Assembly (NCBI RefSeq): GCF_004362395.1 | Contig: NZ_SNWE01000026.1 | Location: forward strand, 1-57,336 | Origin: Salegentibacter sp. 24 | Lineage (GTDB): Bacteria > Bacteroidota > Bacteroidia > Flavobacteriales > Flavobacteriaceae | Reading direction: 5' to 3' | DNA: 57,336 bases | Part shown: positions 38,589-47,815 of the stretch, in pieces | Numbering within the stretch: position 1 is the stretch's first letter | How the letters are laid out: each line of letters starts with the position of its first letter | The notes under the pieces: generated by a model | Database searches by the model: none | What the model saw: only the letters and a program-made list of their open reading frames with translations | Told to the model about the DNA's origin: nothing | Program-made: the position numbers and the translations under genes

Positions 38589-39332
38589 ATGATTTACAGA
38601 TTACTGACTGTAATGGCCGTATTAACCTTTTCTTTCGCCTTTACAACCACTGAAGAATTGGATACGAATCTTAAAAGTACCTCTTTAGAGCGTCTTCCTG
38701 CGCCCATTGCTGAAATCACTTCCAAGACTTCCTTTGAAATAAAAGTCGCTAATCTTTATAAAGCATTTTCTCATAATAATAGCAGTATTCCTACAATGCC
38801 GGTTTTCGAAAAGGCCATCAAAGGCTACGAGCAATTAAATGAAGAAGGTAAAGTAGGAAAGCAGGTACTTACCATAATTGATTTCGGACTTTCTTCTACC
38901 AAAAAACGTATGTGGGTGATGGATATGGAGACAAAAGAAGTGCTCTTCAATACTTATGTATCCCACGGAAAAAATACGGGAGGCGAGTTCGCTACCAATT
39001 TTTCAAATACTGTGAATTCCCTGCAAAGTTCTCTTGGGTTCTATGTGACGGCTGAAACTTACTATGGGAAAAACGGGTTGTCCCTATTTATAGATGGCAT
39101 GGAAAAGGGTTTTAACAGTAATGCGCGTAAGCGATACGTGGTAATTCATGGAGCGGATTATGCCGAACCTTCTTTTATAAAAAGAATTGGCAGACTAGGA
39201 AGAAGCTATGGTTGCCCGGCGGTACCCAATACAATAGCAAAGGATGTGATCGCTACTATTAAAGAAGAATCCGTACTATATATTCACAAAAACAATAAAA
39301 ATTACCTGAATAATTCTCCGATGCTGAATTAA
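38589..39332 (+). CDS. L,D-transpeptidase catalytic-domain protein (YkuD_2 type)
   Basis: 247 residues with a signal peptide (MIYRLLTVMAVLTFSFAFT). The catalytic region is of the short murein L,D-transpeptidase family: KKRMWVMDMETKEVLFNTYVSHG, VIHGADYA (His) and GRSYGCPAVP (nucleophile Cys near residue 213). It probably acts on peptidoglycan in the periplasm, cross-linking stem peptides or attaching proteins. It converges on the larger L,D-transpeptidase, sharing TTAA at the stop codons (39329-39332). Confidence 0.9.
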   Translation: MIYRLLTVMAVLTFSFAFTTTEELDTNLKSTSLERLPAPIAEITSKTSFEIKVANLYKAFSHNNSSIPTMPVFEKAIKGYEQLNEEGKVGKQVLTIIDFGLSSTKKRMWVMDMETKEVLFNTYVSHGKNTGGEFATNFSNTVNSLQSSLGFYVTAETYYGKNGLSLFIDGMEKGFNSNARKRYVVIHGADYAEPSFIKRIGRLGRSYGCPAVPNTIAKDVIATIKEESVLYIHKNNKNYLNNSPMLN

Positions 39333-40969
39333 TTTTCAGTGAGCAGTTTATAGACGGCAGCATCTCTGTTGTAGATATCTTCTGCAAAACGGGTGCTGCC
39401 GTTTTCATTCCAGGCGGTCCAGTAAAGATGGTGAACTTCTACCGGCTGGGTTACTTTAACAGTGGTGGTTTTACCGGAATCAAGGATGCTCTTTATTTTT
39501 TCATCATCATATTCAGGCTGGTCGCTTAAGAGTTCCCTGGCCAAATCAAGGACATCCTGAACCCTTACACAACCGGAACTTTGTGCCCTGATATTTTTAT
39601 TAAATAGAGATTTTGAAGGGGTATCGTGCAGGTAAATCATATACTGGTTGGGGTAGATGATCTTTACTAAACCCAGGGGATTTGTCGGCCCTGCTTCCTG
39701 TCTAAAGGTATAGCCTCTCACTTTTGAAGAGGACCAGTTTACCTGACTGGGATCCAGTAACTCTCCACTTTGATTAAATATACTAAAGTTTTTCCTGTTG
39801 ATATAATCGGGATCATTCGAGGCCGAAGGGATCACATCATTAGCCCTAATAGTGGGAGGAATGGTCCAGGTGGGGTTATATACGATATGTTCCACATGGT
39901 CAGAAAAAACTGGGGTTTTCCTTGCTTCAGTGCCAACCATGGTGCGATGAGTGGAAATAGTATCCCCATTTTTTACCAGGTGCAACCGGAAATTTGCAAT
40001 ATTGACAATAATATATTGCCGTCCCAGGTCCTTGGGATACCATCGCCATCGTTCCAGGTTCACCAGGATTTGTTCCAGGCGATCCTGATAGGTTTTATTC
40101 AGGGTTTTAATTGTACCCCTGCCAATTACCCCATCGGTTTCTATACCATAATTTTCCTGGAATTTTTTAATAGCCTCCTGGAGGTTTTCGTCGTAAGTGT
40201 AGGCGGAATCCGAAATTTCCCTTTCCCAATAGCCTAATTCTTTTAGGCGCCTTTTAATGCCGGGAATTCTCTCATTTTTTTCTTCTGCCTTAATACTTTC
40301 TTCTAAATCGGGAATGTGGGTTGGATTCTCCTCGTTAGCCGCAAGCTTGCGATAGGTTTCCAGAGAACGTTTTAATCCCTTATAAACTTCATGCTTTGGG
40401 GTTACAGAGTCTATAGCAGCCAGGATATTTTGCTGCTCAAGACCGTAATTCAAAAGACCGGAAAGGTCTATTTTATTACGCTCTACACCCCAGATATCAT
40501 ATATTTCAGCCGGGTCTAATTTACCCGAATTGTAGTCGGAAGCCAGGCCGAGAAAAGCATCGGTTAGCATGATTTCCGTTAAACTACGCTGCTGATCATC
40601 TAATTGAGCTAAATTTGCCAGGTTCCTTTTTAAATAACTTGAATGGTAATCTTCAGGTTCCAGGCCGTCCTGGCTAGCATTTATGATGCTCCGGTAAAGA
40701 TCCTCCCGCATACTTCTTTCCGTCCAGATAGGCTTATAATTCCGCTTGGAATAAATAGAATCAAGCAAACTGGCATCATGCAACTTATGATCCCCAACTG
40801 AACTTGAGATTCCCGGAAATTTTTTGGCAATCAATTCAGCGGAAGCCAGTTTTTCAATAACTTCTGCCTCCTTATCTTTAGCAGTTTCAATTCCCGGCTT
40901 CCTGTTTTGATCCTGGCAGGAAATAAAAACCAATAGCATAAAGAACATTAAAAACTTGAAAAACTTCAT
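39329..40969 (-). CDS. L,D-transpeptidase, YcbB/LdtD-like
   Basis: 546 residues, a probable lipoprotein (MKFFKFLMFFMLLVFISC, lipobox Cys18). Modules: a scaffold domain (about 40-230), a peptidoglycan-binding-type domain with the IKKFQENYGIETDGVIG repeat motif near 268-290, and a YkuD catalytic domain with YLHDTPSKSLF and SSGCVRV (Cys near 468). YcbB-type enzymes make 3-3 cross-links in peptidoglycan and can maintain the wall when the outer membrane is stressed. It is last in the order clpP-GNAT-ldt on the minus strand, 36 bp after the GNAT gene. Confidence 0.92.
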   Translation of the reverse strand: MKFFKFLMFFMLLVFISCQDQNRKPGIETAKDKEAEVIEKLASAELIAKKFPGISSSVGDHKLHDASLLDSIYSKRNYKPIWTERSMREDLYRSIINASQDGLEPEDYHSSYLKRNLANLAQLDDQQRSLTEIMLTDAFLGLASDYNSGKLDPAEIYDIWGVERNKIDLSGLLNYGLEQQNILAAIDSVTPKHEVYKGLKRSLETYRKLAANEENPTHIPDLEESIKAEEKNERIPGIKRRLKELGYWEREISDSAYTYDENLQEAIKKFQENYGIETDGVIGRGTIKTLNKTYQDRLEQILVNLERWRWYPKDLGRQYIIVNIANFRLHLVKNGDTISTHRTMVGTEARKTPVFSDHVEHIVYNPTWTIPPTIRANDVIPSASNDPDYINRKNFSIFNQSGELLDPSQVNWSSSKVRGYTFRQEAGPTNPLGLVKIIYPNQYMIYLHDTPSKSLFNKNIRAQSSGCVRVQDVLDLARELLSDQPEYDDEKIKSILDSGKTTTVKVTQPVEVHHLYWTAWNENGSTRFAEDIYNRDAAVYKLLTEN

Positions 40970-41005
40970 ATAAAATAGCAGGTTAAAACTTTTGGAAGCC
41001 TGGGC

Positions 41006-41287
41006 TTATGCTCTTACATCTTTAAAAGATTCATTGCGGTCAAACTGAACTTCAGCAAAAGGGCATAACGGATCTATTTTGTACTTATTTTCTCTTGCAA
41101 AAGCTACGCTATGTGCCAGCAATTTTGTGGCGATACCCTGACCTTCCAGTTCTTGTCGCACCTCGGTGTGATCAATGGTGATAATATTACCTGCTTTTTT
41201 GGTATAGGTAAGTTCAGCGTAAATGCCTTTTTCGTCCTCCACGAAAAACATTCCGCGAGTATCGTTTTCGCGATGTTTAATATCCAT
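41006..41287 (-). CDS. Small GNAT N-acetyltransferase (YidJ-like)
   Basis: 93 residues of the short GCN5-related family (GNAT_acetyltr_2/PF14542 type). The acetyl-CoA-binding motif is EGQGIATKLLAHSVAFAREN and the C-terminal IDPLCPFAEVQFDRN, with its Cys-Pro, is typical. No substrate is known for these small proteins. It starts 3 bp after the clpP stop, so it is probably in one transcript with clpP. Confidence 0.85.
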   Translation of the reverse strand: MDIKHRENDTRGMFFVEDEKGIYAELTYTKKAGNIITIDHTEVRQELEGQGIATKLLAHSVAFARENKYKIDPLCPFAEVQFDRNESFKDVRA

Positions 41288-41290
41288 AAC

Positions 41291-41842
41291 TTATTTTTTG
41301 AAAATACCATCTACAATTCCATACTCCAGGGATTCCTCAGCGTCCATCCAATAATCACGATTAAAATCCTTAAGAACCTTTTCCTTGGTTTGTCCGCAGT
41401 TCTCAGCAAGAATTTTTGCGCTTAGTTCCCTTGTTTTTAGAATCTCGTTAGCTTGGATTTCAATATTTGATGCCTGACCTCTTGCACCACCCATAGGTTG
41501 ATGAATCATAACTTTTCCGTGAGTCTGAATAAACCTTCTGCCTTTGGTTCCTCCCGAAAGTAATATCGATCCCATGGAAGCCGCTAGGCCACTACAAATT
41601 GTGGAGACTGGACTATTTAAGCTTTGCATAGTGTCATAAATTGCAAATCCGTCGGTTACAAACCCGCCGGGGCTATTGATGAAAAACTGGATCTCCTCCT
41701 TACTTTCCATATCAAGATAAAGAAGCCTGTCTATAACGTGTTTTGCAGAATCGTCGTTTACTTCTCCCCAAAGGAAAACTTTGCGTTCTTTAAGGAATTT
41801 TGCGTCTATTAGATCCTGGGTTTTACCGGGTTTATTTTTCAT
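41291..41842 (-). CDS. clpP: ATP-dependent Clp protease proteolytic subunit (ClpP-like)
   Basis: 183 residues, somewhat shorter than the usual 195-210. The Ser-His-Asp triad is complete: Ser89 in SGLAASMGS, His114 in VMIHQP, Asp163 in FNRDYWM. The INSPGG oxyanion strand is present at 56-61. The N-terminus (MKNKPGKTQD) lacks the usual axial-loop MIPMVIEQ type, so this may be a second ClpP paralogue, as many flavobacteria carry two. It would pair with ClpX or ClpA rings; clpS lies elsewhere at 53046. Confidence 0.9.
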   Translation of the reverse strand: MKNKPGKTQDLIDAKFLKERKVFLWGEVNDDSAKHVIDRLLYLDMESKEEIQFFINSPGGFVTDGFAIYDTMQSLNSPVSTICSGLAASMGSILLSGGTKGRRFIQTHGKVMIHQPMGGARGQASNIEIQANEILKTRELSAKILAENCGQTKEKVLKDFNRDYWMDAEESLEYGIVDGIFKK

Positions 41843-42032
41843 AAGAAAATTAATTTATAATGTATTCTGTTAGGCATTAAAAATAAGATTTATTTGTCGG
41901 AACACTTGATTTTTCATTACCCATTTAACAAGATTTTATCGCTTGGTTTTAGTTTTCTGCTGAAAAATAAGCCAATAGAGATTCCTGACTAAAAAGTTTA
42001 ATTTTATTTTGGATTATGAAAGCTTTAAACTT

Positions 42033-42040
42033 TATATTTG
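42033..42040 (+). promoter_or_regulatory. tRNA-Gly promoter
   Basis: TATATTTG at -7 with TTTG at 42008-42011 and a 21-bp spacer, directly before the tRNA. Confidence 0.6.
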
Positions 42041-42048
42041 CAGGGCAG

Positions 42049-42121
42049 GCGGGAGTAGCTCAGTTGGTAGAGCGTCAGCCTTCCAAGCTGAATGTCGCCG
42101 GTTCGAACCCGGTCTCCCGCT
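42049..42121 (+). tRNA. tRNA-Gly(TCC)
   Basis: A 7-bp acceptor stem GCGGGAG/CTCCCGC, a D-arm (GCTCAGTTGGTAGAGC), an anticodon stem with loop CTTCCAA (anticodon TCC) and a T-arm GCCGGTTCGAACCCGGT. The CCA end is not encoded. A hairpin terminator follows. Confidence 0.97.
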
Positions 42122-42125
42122 CTAT

Positions 42126-42155
42126 AAACCTTCACGATTTGTGAGGGTTTTTTTT
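42126..42155 (+). terminator. tRNA-Gly terminator
   Basis: AAACCTTCAC / GTGAGGGTTT (one G-T pair) with a 5-nt loop and eight T. Confidence 0.85.
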
Positions 42156-42229
42156 ATACCTGGAATTCAAGGAGAAGGTAGCATGCTACCGTATGACTCT
42201 AAATTTATTATTTCAAGAATAGCGCTATA

Positions 42230-42265
42230 AAAAAATCCGGAAGCCTGTAGGGATCCGGATTTTTT
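42230..42265. terminator. Bidirectional terminator, rho side
   Basis: Perfect stem AAAAAATCCGG / CCGGATTTTTT around a 14-nt loop; A and T tracts on both sides let it work in either direction. It serves rho (stop at 42287). Confidence 0.85.
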
Positions 42266-42286
42266 GATTTATAACAAAAGAAGGTT

Positions 42287-43951
42287 TTATCCATTCATGG
42301 AGATCAAAAACTCTTCGTTGTTTTTTGTCTGTTTAATCCTGTCGTTAATAAACTCCATGGCTTCAATAGGATTCATATCGGCAAGATATTTTCGCAAGAC
42401 CCACATTCTTTGAAGTGCAGCTTCGTCTAGTAAAAGATCGTCGCGACGTGTACTTGATGAGGTAAGGTCTATTGCTGGGAAAATTCTGCGGTTCGCAATT
42501 TTTCTGTCTAATTGCAGTTCCATATTTCCTGTTCCTTTAAATTCTTCAAATATCACTTCATCCATTTTAGAACCGGTATCGGTAAGGGCAGTAGCGATAA
42601 TTGAAAGTGAACCTCCGTTTTCAATATTACGGGCAGCTCCAAAGAAACGTTTTGGTTTGTGCAAGGCGTTGGCGTCCACACCACCACTTAAAACCTTACC
42701 GCTGGCAGGTTGTACGGTGTTGTAAGCACGTGCTAAACGAGTGATAGAATCCAGAAGTATGACTACATCGTGACCACACTCTACCAAACGTTTGGCTTTT
42801 TCCAATACGATATTGGCAACCCTCACGTGTTCGTGGGCCTCCTTATCGAAAGTAGAAGCCACAACTTCCCCGCGGACATTGCGTTGCATATCGGTCACTT
42901 CTTCCGGGCGTTCATCAATGAGTAAAACGATTTGATAAACTTCTGGATGGTTTGCCGCAATTGCATTGGCAATATCCTTAAGCAACATGGTCTTACCAGT
43001 TTTAGGCTGGGAAACAATCATACCACGCTGGCCTTTTCCGATAGGGGAAAAGAGGTCCATAATTCGGGTAGACATGCTGCTTTGCTTTTCAGCAATATTG
43101 AATTTTTCTTTTGGGAAAAGTGGGGTTAAGTGTTCAAAAGAAACCCGGTCTCTAACCACCTGGGGATCTAACCCGTTAATTTTGTTGATTTTGATCAGGG
43201 GGAAATATTTCTCCCCTTCTTTTGGCGGTCTTATCTGTCCTAAAACAGTATCTCCGGTTTTTAAACCGAATAACCGAATTTGTGACTGTGATACGTAAAT
43301 GTCATCTGGAGAGGTAAGGTAATTGTAATCTGAAGATCTAAGGAAACCATAGTTATCCTGCATAATATCCAGTACGCCTTCACTCTCTATAATCGCGTCA
43401 AATTCGTAATCTGGCTCCCGGTATCGGTTTCGCCCGTCACGGTTACCGGCATCGCGGCCTCCGTTACCTTTATTATTGCGGGGATCCTTCTTGTTGTCGC
43501 GGGGATTATTTTTATGACCTTTAGAAGAATTATTGTCTTCTTTATTTTCCCTGTTTTCTCTAGGCTTCTGCTCCTGCTTTTTAGGTTCCCTGGATTGAGC
43601 AGGTGCGTCTTCTTTTTTAGGAGACTGATTTTCCTTTTTGACAGGTTGCTGCTCTTTGGTATCTGAAGCAGCAGCTCCAGGCGGTTTTTTATTGCTTCCA
43701 ATTTTACCACCTTTTTTGGGTTGTGGTTTTTCTGAAGCTTTATTACGCTGGTCACTTTTAGGGGTTTCCTCCTTTTTAGTGTCATCGGTAAGTGCTTCTT
43801 TAGCCTTTTTAGGGTTGGCAGCCTGATAGTCCAGGATTTGATATACGAGATCTAATTTTTTTAAGGTCCTAAATTTTGGGACGTTTAAAGATTTAGCGAT
43901 ATCCTGTAACTCAGGAAGCTTTTTAGCTTTTAATTCTGAAATTTCAAACAT
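42287..43951 (-). CDS. rho: Transcription termination factor Rho
   Basis: 554 residues, longer than the usual 420. Residues 1-50 are the Rho_N domain ([19 protein letters not shown]). Residues about 50-185 are a low-complexity, highly charged Lys/Asn/Arg/Glu insertion with PKK, NNSS and GRNR runs. The RNA-binding cold-shock fold follows ([28 protein letters not shown]), then the ATPase core with Walker [18 protein letters not shown], the Walker [16 protein letters not shown] and the [20 protein letters not shown] secondary RNA-binding loop. Long disordered insertions are known in Bacteroidota Rho and linked there to condensate formation. Monocistronic with its own terminator; a TATACTTG box at 44066-44073 may give a leader of about 110 nt. 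Confidence 0.97.
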   Translation of the reverse strand: MFEISELKAKKLPELQDIAKSLNVPKFRTLKKLDLVYQILDYQAANPKKAKEALTDDTKKEETPKSDQRNKASEKPQPKKGGKIGSNKKPPGAAASDTKEQQPVKKENQSPKKEDAPAQSREPKKQEQKPRENRENKEDNNSSKGHKNNPRDNKKDPRNNKGNGGRDAGNRDGRNRYREPDYEFDAIIESEGVLDIMQDNYGFLRSSDYNYLTSPDDIYVSQSQIRLFGLKTGDTVLGQIRPPKEGEKYFPLIKINKINGLDPQVVRDRVSFEHLTPLFPKEKFNIAEKQSSMSTRIMDLFSPIGKGQRGMIVSQPKTGKTMLLKDIANAIAANHPEVYQIVLLIDERPEEVTDMQRNVRGEVVASTFDKEAHEHVRVANIVLEKAKRLVECGHDVVILLDSITRLARAYNTVQPASGKVLSGGVDANALHKPKRFFGAARNIENGGSLSIIATALTDTGSKMDEVIFEEFKGTGNMELQLDRKIANRRIFPAIDLTSSSTRRDDLLLDEAALQRMWVLRKYLADMNPIEAMEFINDRIKQTKNNEEFLISMNG

Positions 43952-44118
43952 GAATAATTAAGAATAAATTTGTGTTTGGATTGATTGTTAAACTTCTCGA
44001 GGAAGAATCGAAAAAAATTTGGAGACTTAAGTAACCCGTTTTGAATTGGTTACGAAATGTTCCTGCAAGTATACAACTTTATTTTAATATTTTAAATAGC
44101 ATTTCTAAAAAGAATCTT

Positions 44119-44126
44119 TATTTTTG
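44119..44126 (+). promoter_or_regulatory. Probable -7 box for DUF4293 gene
   Basis: TATTTTTG, a full match to TAnnTTTG, 23 bp before the ATG at 44149; it favours that start over the longer frame beginning at 44041. Confidence 0.5.
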
Positions 44127-44148
44127 CTTGCGAATTCCATCAGAGGTT

Positions 44149-44559
44149 ATGCTACAAAGAATACAAACAGTATATTTACTTATTGCTGCTATTATTAGCG
44201 GCGGTCTTATTTTCGTTTTTTCACTTTGGGAAAATACGGAGGGAGTGCCGATGTTTGCTCAGGATTATATTACAGTTTTTATTGCATTTCTGGCTTCAGC
44301 TTTGTTATCTTTGGTGAGTATTTTTATGTTTAAAAACAGAAAGCTTCAATTCGTATTGGGGCGTCTAAATATCTTATTAAATTTTTTTTTACTAGGAGTG
44401 TTTGTTTATTGGTCGCTAAGTTTACCTGGAGAAATTGATATTTCAGAGAAGGGTATTGGGATGTTTCTTCCAATCATTTCTATCGTTTTTCTTGTTTTGG
44501 CCAATAAGGCCATTAAAAAGGACGAAGATCTCGTAAAATCTGTAGATCGATTACGATAA
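44149..44559 (+). CDS. DUF4293 membrane protein
   Basis: 136 residues from the ATG at 44149 (MLQRIQTVYLLIAAI). The frame is open 36 codons further upstream, but those codons contain the promoter. There are four membrane segments (about 7-23, 38-57, 66-87, 101-116). The opening MLQRIQTVYL and closing KAIKKDEDLVKSVDRLR are typical of DUF4293, a Bacteroidota family of unknown function. It is divergent from rho; a terminator follows at 44589. Confidence 0.85.
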   Translation: MLQRIQTVYLLIAAIISGGLIFVFSLWENTEGVPMFAQDYITVFIAFLASALLSLVSIFMFKNRKLQFVLGRLNILLNFFLLGVFVYWSLSLPGEIDISEKGIGMFLPIISIVFLVLANKAIKKDEDLVKSVDRLR

Positions 44560-44588
44560 GCCTATCATCTTAGTAGTATTAGTGCGTG

Positions 44589-44618
44589 AAAACCCGAAGT
44601 GAAAGCTTCGGGTTTTTT
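44589..44618 (+). terminator. Intrinsic terminator after DUF4293 gene
   Basis: Perfect 11-bp stem AAAACCCGAAG / CTTCGGGTTTT, loop TGAAAG, followed by T. It lies between two convergent genes. Confidence 0.88.
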
Positions 44619-44693
44619 AGTTATTTTTTTAAATTGCTGAAAACGATTTTTCGAGGTTTAAGGTAAGATAATGTGCATCCAACAATTCGCTTA

Positions 44694-45188
44694 TTATTTG
44701 CCTTTTAGTTCTATGACTTCCAGTTCCTGGATCTTATCGCCTTCTATTTGGAAGCGAAGCATGGTCCGCTTCTTATGAAATCCCTGTTTGCCTGCCGCAC
44801 CGGGGTTCATATGCAGTAAGCCCAAATTTTTATCGTTCATTACTTTTAAAATATGAGAATGCCCACTGATAAATAATTTTGGGGGCTCCTCTTTAATCTG
44901 TTCCCTTATTGCTGGAGAATATTTTCCGGGGTAACCTCCAATATGGGTAATCCATACGTCTACATCTTCACATTTAAAACGCTGGTGGAGCGGAAATTCC
45001 TTCCTGATTTCTGCATCGTCAATATTGCCATAGACCGCTCTTAGGGGGCCAATTTTTTTTAATTCATCTGAGACATCCGTGGTGCCTATGTCCCCGGCGT
45101 GCCATATTTCATCGGCTTCCCCAGCATAATACAGTATCCTGTCGTCTAGATGGCTATGGGTATCGCTTAACAAAAGTATTTTTTTCAA
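44694..45188 (-). CDS. YfcE/MJ0936-type metallophosphoesterase
   Basis: 164 residues, a small calcineurin-like phosphodiesterase. Metal-binding motifs are all present: SDTHSH (8-13), HAGDIG (30-35), YGNIDD (53-58), THIGGYPGK (81-89), and SGHSHILK (108-115) with NPGAAG near 128-133. Relatives hydrolyse phosphodiesters such as model substrates or cyclic nucleotides; the natural substrate is not known. It stands alone, convergent with DUF4293 and divergent from truA. Confidence 0.9.
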   Translation of the reverse strand: MKKILLLSDTHSHLDDRILYYAGEADEIWHAGDIGTTDVSDELKKIGPLRAVYGNIDDAEIRKEFPLHQRFKCEDVDVWITHIGGYPGKYSPAIREQIKEEPPKLFISGHSHILKVMNDKNLGLLHMNPGAAGKQGFHKKRTMLRFQIEGDKIQELEVIELKGK

Positions 45189-45263
45189 ACCTGGAATATT
45201 TTATTTGGATAAATCATTTTAAAACCTGTGCTTTCAAAGGATTTAAGCTTCTAATAAATGCCT

Positions 45264-45271
45264 TATCTTTG
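45264..45271 (+). promoter_or_regulatory. Probable truA operon -7 box
   Basis: TATCTTTG, a full match to TAnnTTTG, 30 bp before the TTG start at 45302. Confidence 0.5.
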
Positions 45272-45301
45272 CAGTTCGCAAATATAAAATAAAGAACTCA
45301 G

Positions 45302-46045
45302 TTGAGGTATTTTTTAGAACTGGCATATTTTGGAAAAGCTTATCATGGTTGGCAAAATCAACCTAATGCGATTTCAGTTCAGCAGGAAATTGAGAAATCC
45401 CTTGCGATAGTTTTTCAGCATAAAATTGATATTGTGGGAGCCGGAAGGACAGATGCTGGGGTTCATGCAAAACAGATCTTTGCACATTTCGATGTGGATA
45501 AGGAAATTGAAAGGGAAGCTTTTGCCTTTAAATTAAATTCCCTGCTTCCGGCAGATATCGCCTTAAAAAGTATTTTTAAAGTAAAACCCGATGCTCACGC
45601 TCGTTTTGATGCTTCAAGCCGGAGTTATCAATATGTTATTGTTCAGCAGAAGGATCCATTTTTGGAAGATAGAAGTTACTTTTTAAAGAATAAGCTGGAT
45701 GTTGAAAAAATGAACAGGGCTGCAGAAATACTAAAGGATTATACTAATTTTAAGTGTTTTTCAAAGTCTAAAACCGATGTAAAAACTTATAATTGCAAGA
45801 TTTCTGAAGCAATTTGGAAATCTGAAAATCAAGTGTTGGTTTTTCATATCTCAGCCGACAGATTTCTAAGAAATATGGTGCGAGCTATAGTTGGAACCTT
45901 ACTGGAAATCGGTTTTGGGAAACGACCTATTGAAAGTATGCACGAAATTATAAAAAGTAAAGATAGGAGTAGGGCAGGGACATCGGTGCCGGCAAAAGCA
46001 CTTTACCTAACCCGCGTCACATATCCTGAAATAGCAATAGAATAA
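45302..46045 (+). CDS. truA: tRNA pseudouridine synthase A
   Basis: Makes pseudouridine at positions 38-40 of the tRNA anticodon arm. 247 residues; catalytic Asp51 in GAGRTDAGVHA, substrate blocks HGWQNQP near 15-21, RFDASSRSYQY and FLRNMVRAIVG. The start codon is TTG at 45302, since the product then opens RYFLELAYFGKAYHGW as in other TruA, and no ATG lies near in frame. The stop abuts the ATG of the ABC exporter with no gap, so the two are probably coupled. Confidence 0.95.
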   Translation: MRYFLELAYFGKAYHGWQNQPNAISVQQEIEKSLAIVFQHKIDIVGAGRTDAGVHAKQIFAHFDVDKEIEREAFAFKLNSLLPADIALKSIFKVKPDAHARFDASSRSYQYVIVQQKDPFLEDRSYFLKNKLDVEKMNRAAEILKDYTNFKCFSKSKTDVKTYNCKISEAIWKSENQVLVFHISADRFLRNMVRAIVGTLLEIGFGKRPIESMHEIIKSKDRSRAGTSVPAKALYLTRVTYPEIAIE

Positions 46046-47812
46046 ATGGCATCTAAAACAGGTAATGCATTCGATTTTAACCTATTTAAGCGTTTGCTTA
46101 GATATACTAATCCTTACAAGGTAACCTTCTATTTTGTAGCGGTTGCAGCAATTCTGCTTTCCTTTTTTGCTGTTTTAAGACCCTATTTATTGAAAGTTAC
46201 CGTAGATGATGCAATTATTCCGCAGGATTATGACAGCCTTGTTTTTTATGTAGGTCTTATGGCCGGTGTATTACTGCTGGAAGTTATTTTTCAGTTTCTT
46301 TTTGTGTATTTCGCCAACTGGCTTGGCCAGGAAGTGGTACGCGATCTTAGGGTTAACCTGTTTAAGCACATGCTGAACTTTAAGATGACTTATTTTGATA
46401 AGTCGGCGGTTGGTCGTTTGGTAACACGGGCGGTGAGTGATATTGAAACCATTGCCAGTATCTTTAGCCAGGGGCTTTTTATGATTATCAGTGATCTTTT
46501 GAAAATGCTGGTGGTCATTGCCTTTATGTTTTACCAGAGCTGGCAGTTAACTTTGCTGGTATTAACGGTACTTCCTCTAATTATGTATGCTACGCGTGTT
46601 TTTCAGAAGAAAATGAAAATCGCTTTTGAAGAAGTTAGAACTCAGGTGGCTAACCTCAATACCTTTGTCCAGGAACGGATTACAGGAATGAAGATCGTTC
46701 AACTTTTTACCCGCGAAAAAGCGGAATACAGCAACTTTAAGGAAATAAACGGAAAACACCGGGATGCCTGGGTGAAAACGGTTTGGTATAACTCGATTTT
46801 CTTCCCTATTGCAGAAATGGCGACTTCCATAACCATCGGTTTAATTGTTTGGTATGGCGGACTCAGAGCTGCGGTGGATGACGGAATTACCCTTGGTGTT
46901 ATTATCGCCTTTATTGAATTGTCTCAATTGCTTTTTAGGCCGCTTCGCCAGATTGCCGATAAATTCAATACCCTACAAATGGGGATGGTAGCTGCAAACC
47001 GTGTTTTTGCAATTCTTGATACAGAGTCATCCATTAGCAATGAGGGTAAAATTGAAGTAAGTGATCTTAAAGGGGAAATAGAATTTAAGGATGTGCACTT
47101 TAGTTATACTAATGATGAAGAAGTGCTCAAAGGCGTTTCTTTTAAGGCAAATCCCGGAGAAACCATAGCCATTGTTGGCGCCACTGGGGCGGGAAAATCT
47201 ACCGTTATTAATTTGCTGAATCGTTTCTATGAAATTAACAGCGGCCAAATTCTGGTGGATGGTATTGATATTAAAGATATTAAACTCGAATCCTTACGTT
47301 CAGAAATTGCCGTGGTTTTACAAAATGTTTTCCTTTTTGCCGATACGATCCTGAATAATATCAATCTTAACCATCCCGAAATTACAGAAGAAGAAGTCAT
47401 TACAGCGGCTAAACAAATCGGTATTCATGAATTTATCAATACCCTGCCCAATGGCTATCATTATAATGTAAAAGAGCGTGGTGCCATGTTATCTTCAGGT
47501 CAGCGCCAGCTCATATCTTTTTTAAGGGCTTATATGAGTAATCCCAGTATTTTGGTTTTAGATGAAGCCACCTCTTCGGTAGATACTTATAGCGAACTGC
47601 TTATCCAGCAGGCTACCGATAAAATTACCAAAGGCCGTACCTCTATTGTAATCGCCCACAGGCTTGCCACCATTAAAAAAGCCGATAAAATTATGGTTAT
47701 GGATGCCGGTAAAATTGTTGAGATTGGGACGCACGATGAATTGCTTCGAAAAAAAGAGGGATATTATAAAAACTTATACGAAGTTCAGTTTTTGGCAGAG
47801 GAATCCCTGTAG
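46046..47812 (+). CDS. MsbA-like ABC exporter (fused permease and ATPase)
   Basis: 588 residues. Six membrane helices occupy about 25-310 (type IV ABC exporter fold). The nucleotide-binding domain has Walker A GATGAGKS (about 378-385), Q-loop VVLQNVFLF, signature LSSGQRQ (about 482) and Walker B LVLDEATSS (about 502-510), then the H-loop IVIAHRL. Such half-transporters form homodimers and export lipids, drugs or peptides; the substrate cannot be told from the sequence. It is directly joined to truA and ends 3 bp before the convergent cdaA stop. Confidence 0.92.
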   Translation: MASKTGNAFDFNLFKRLLRYTNPYKVTFYFVAVAAILLSFFAVLRPYLLKVTVDDAIIPQDYDSLVFYVGLMAGVLLLEVIFQFLFVYFANWLGQEVVRDLRVNLFKHMLNFKMTYFDKSAVGRLVTRAVSDIETIASIFSQGLFMIISDLLKMLVVIAFMFYQSWQLTLLVLTVLPLIMYATRVFQKKMKIAFEEVRTQVANLNTFVQERITGMKIVQLFTREKAEYSNFKEINGKHRDAWVKTVWYNSIFFPIAEMATSITIGLIVWYGGLRAAVDDGITLGVIIAFIELSQLLFRPLRQIADKFNTLQMGMVAANRVFAILDTESSISNEGKIEVSDLKGEIEFKDVHFSYTNDEEVLKGVSFKANPGETIAIVGATGAGKSTVINLLNRFYEINSGQILVDGIDIKDIKLESLRSEIAVVLQNVFLFADTILNNINLNHPEITEEEVITAAKQIGIHEFINTLPNGYHYNVKERGAMLSSGQRQLISFLRAYMSNPSILVLDEATSSVDTYSELLIQQATDKITKGRTSIVIAHRLATIKKADKIMVMDAGKIVEIGTHDELLRKKEGYYKNLYEVQFLAEESL

Positions 47813-47815
47813 GGC

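Noticed and set aside
42009-42230. Frame over tRNA-Gly
   Set aside because: A known artefact of translating a tRNA; the tRNA fold is complete.
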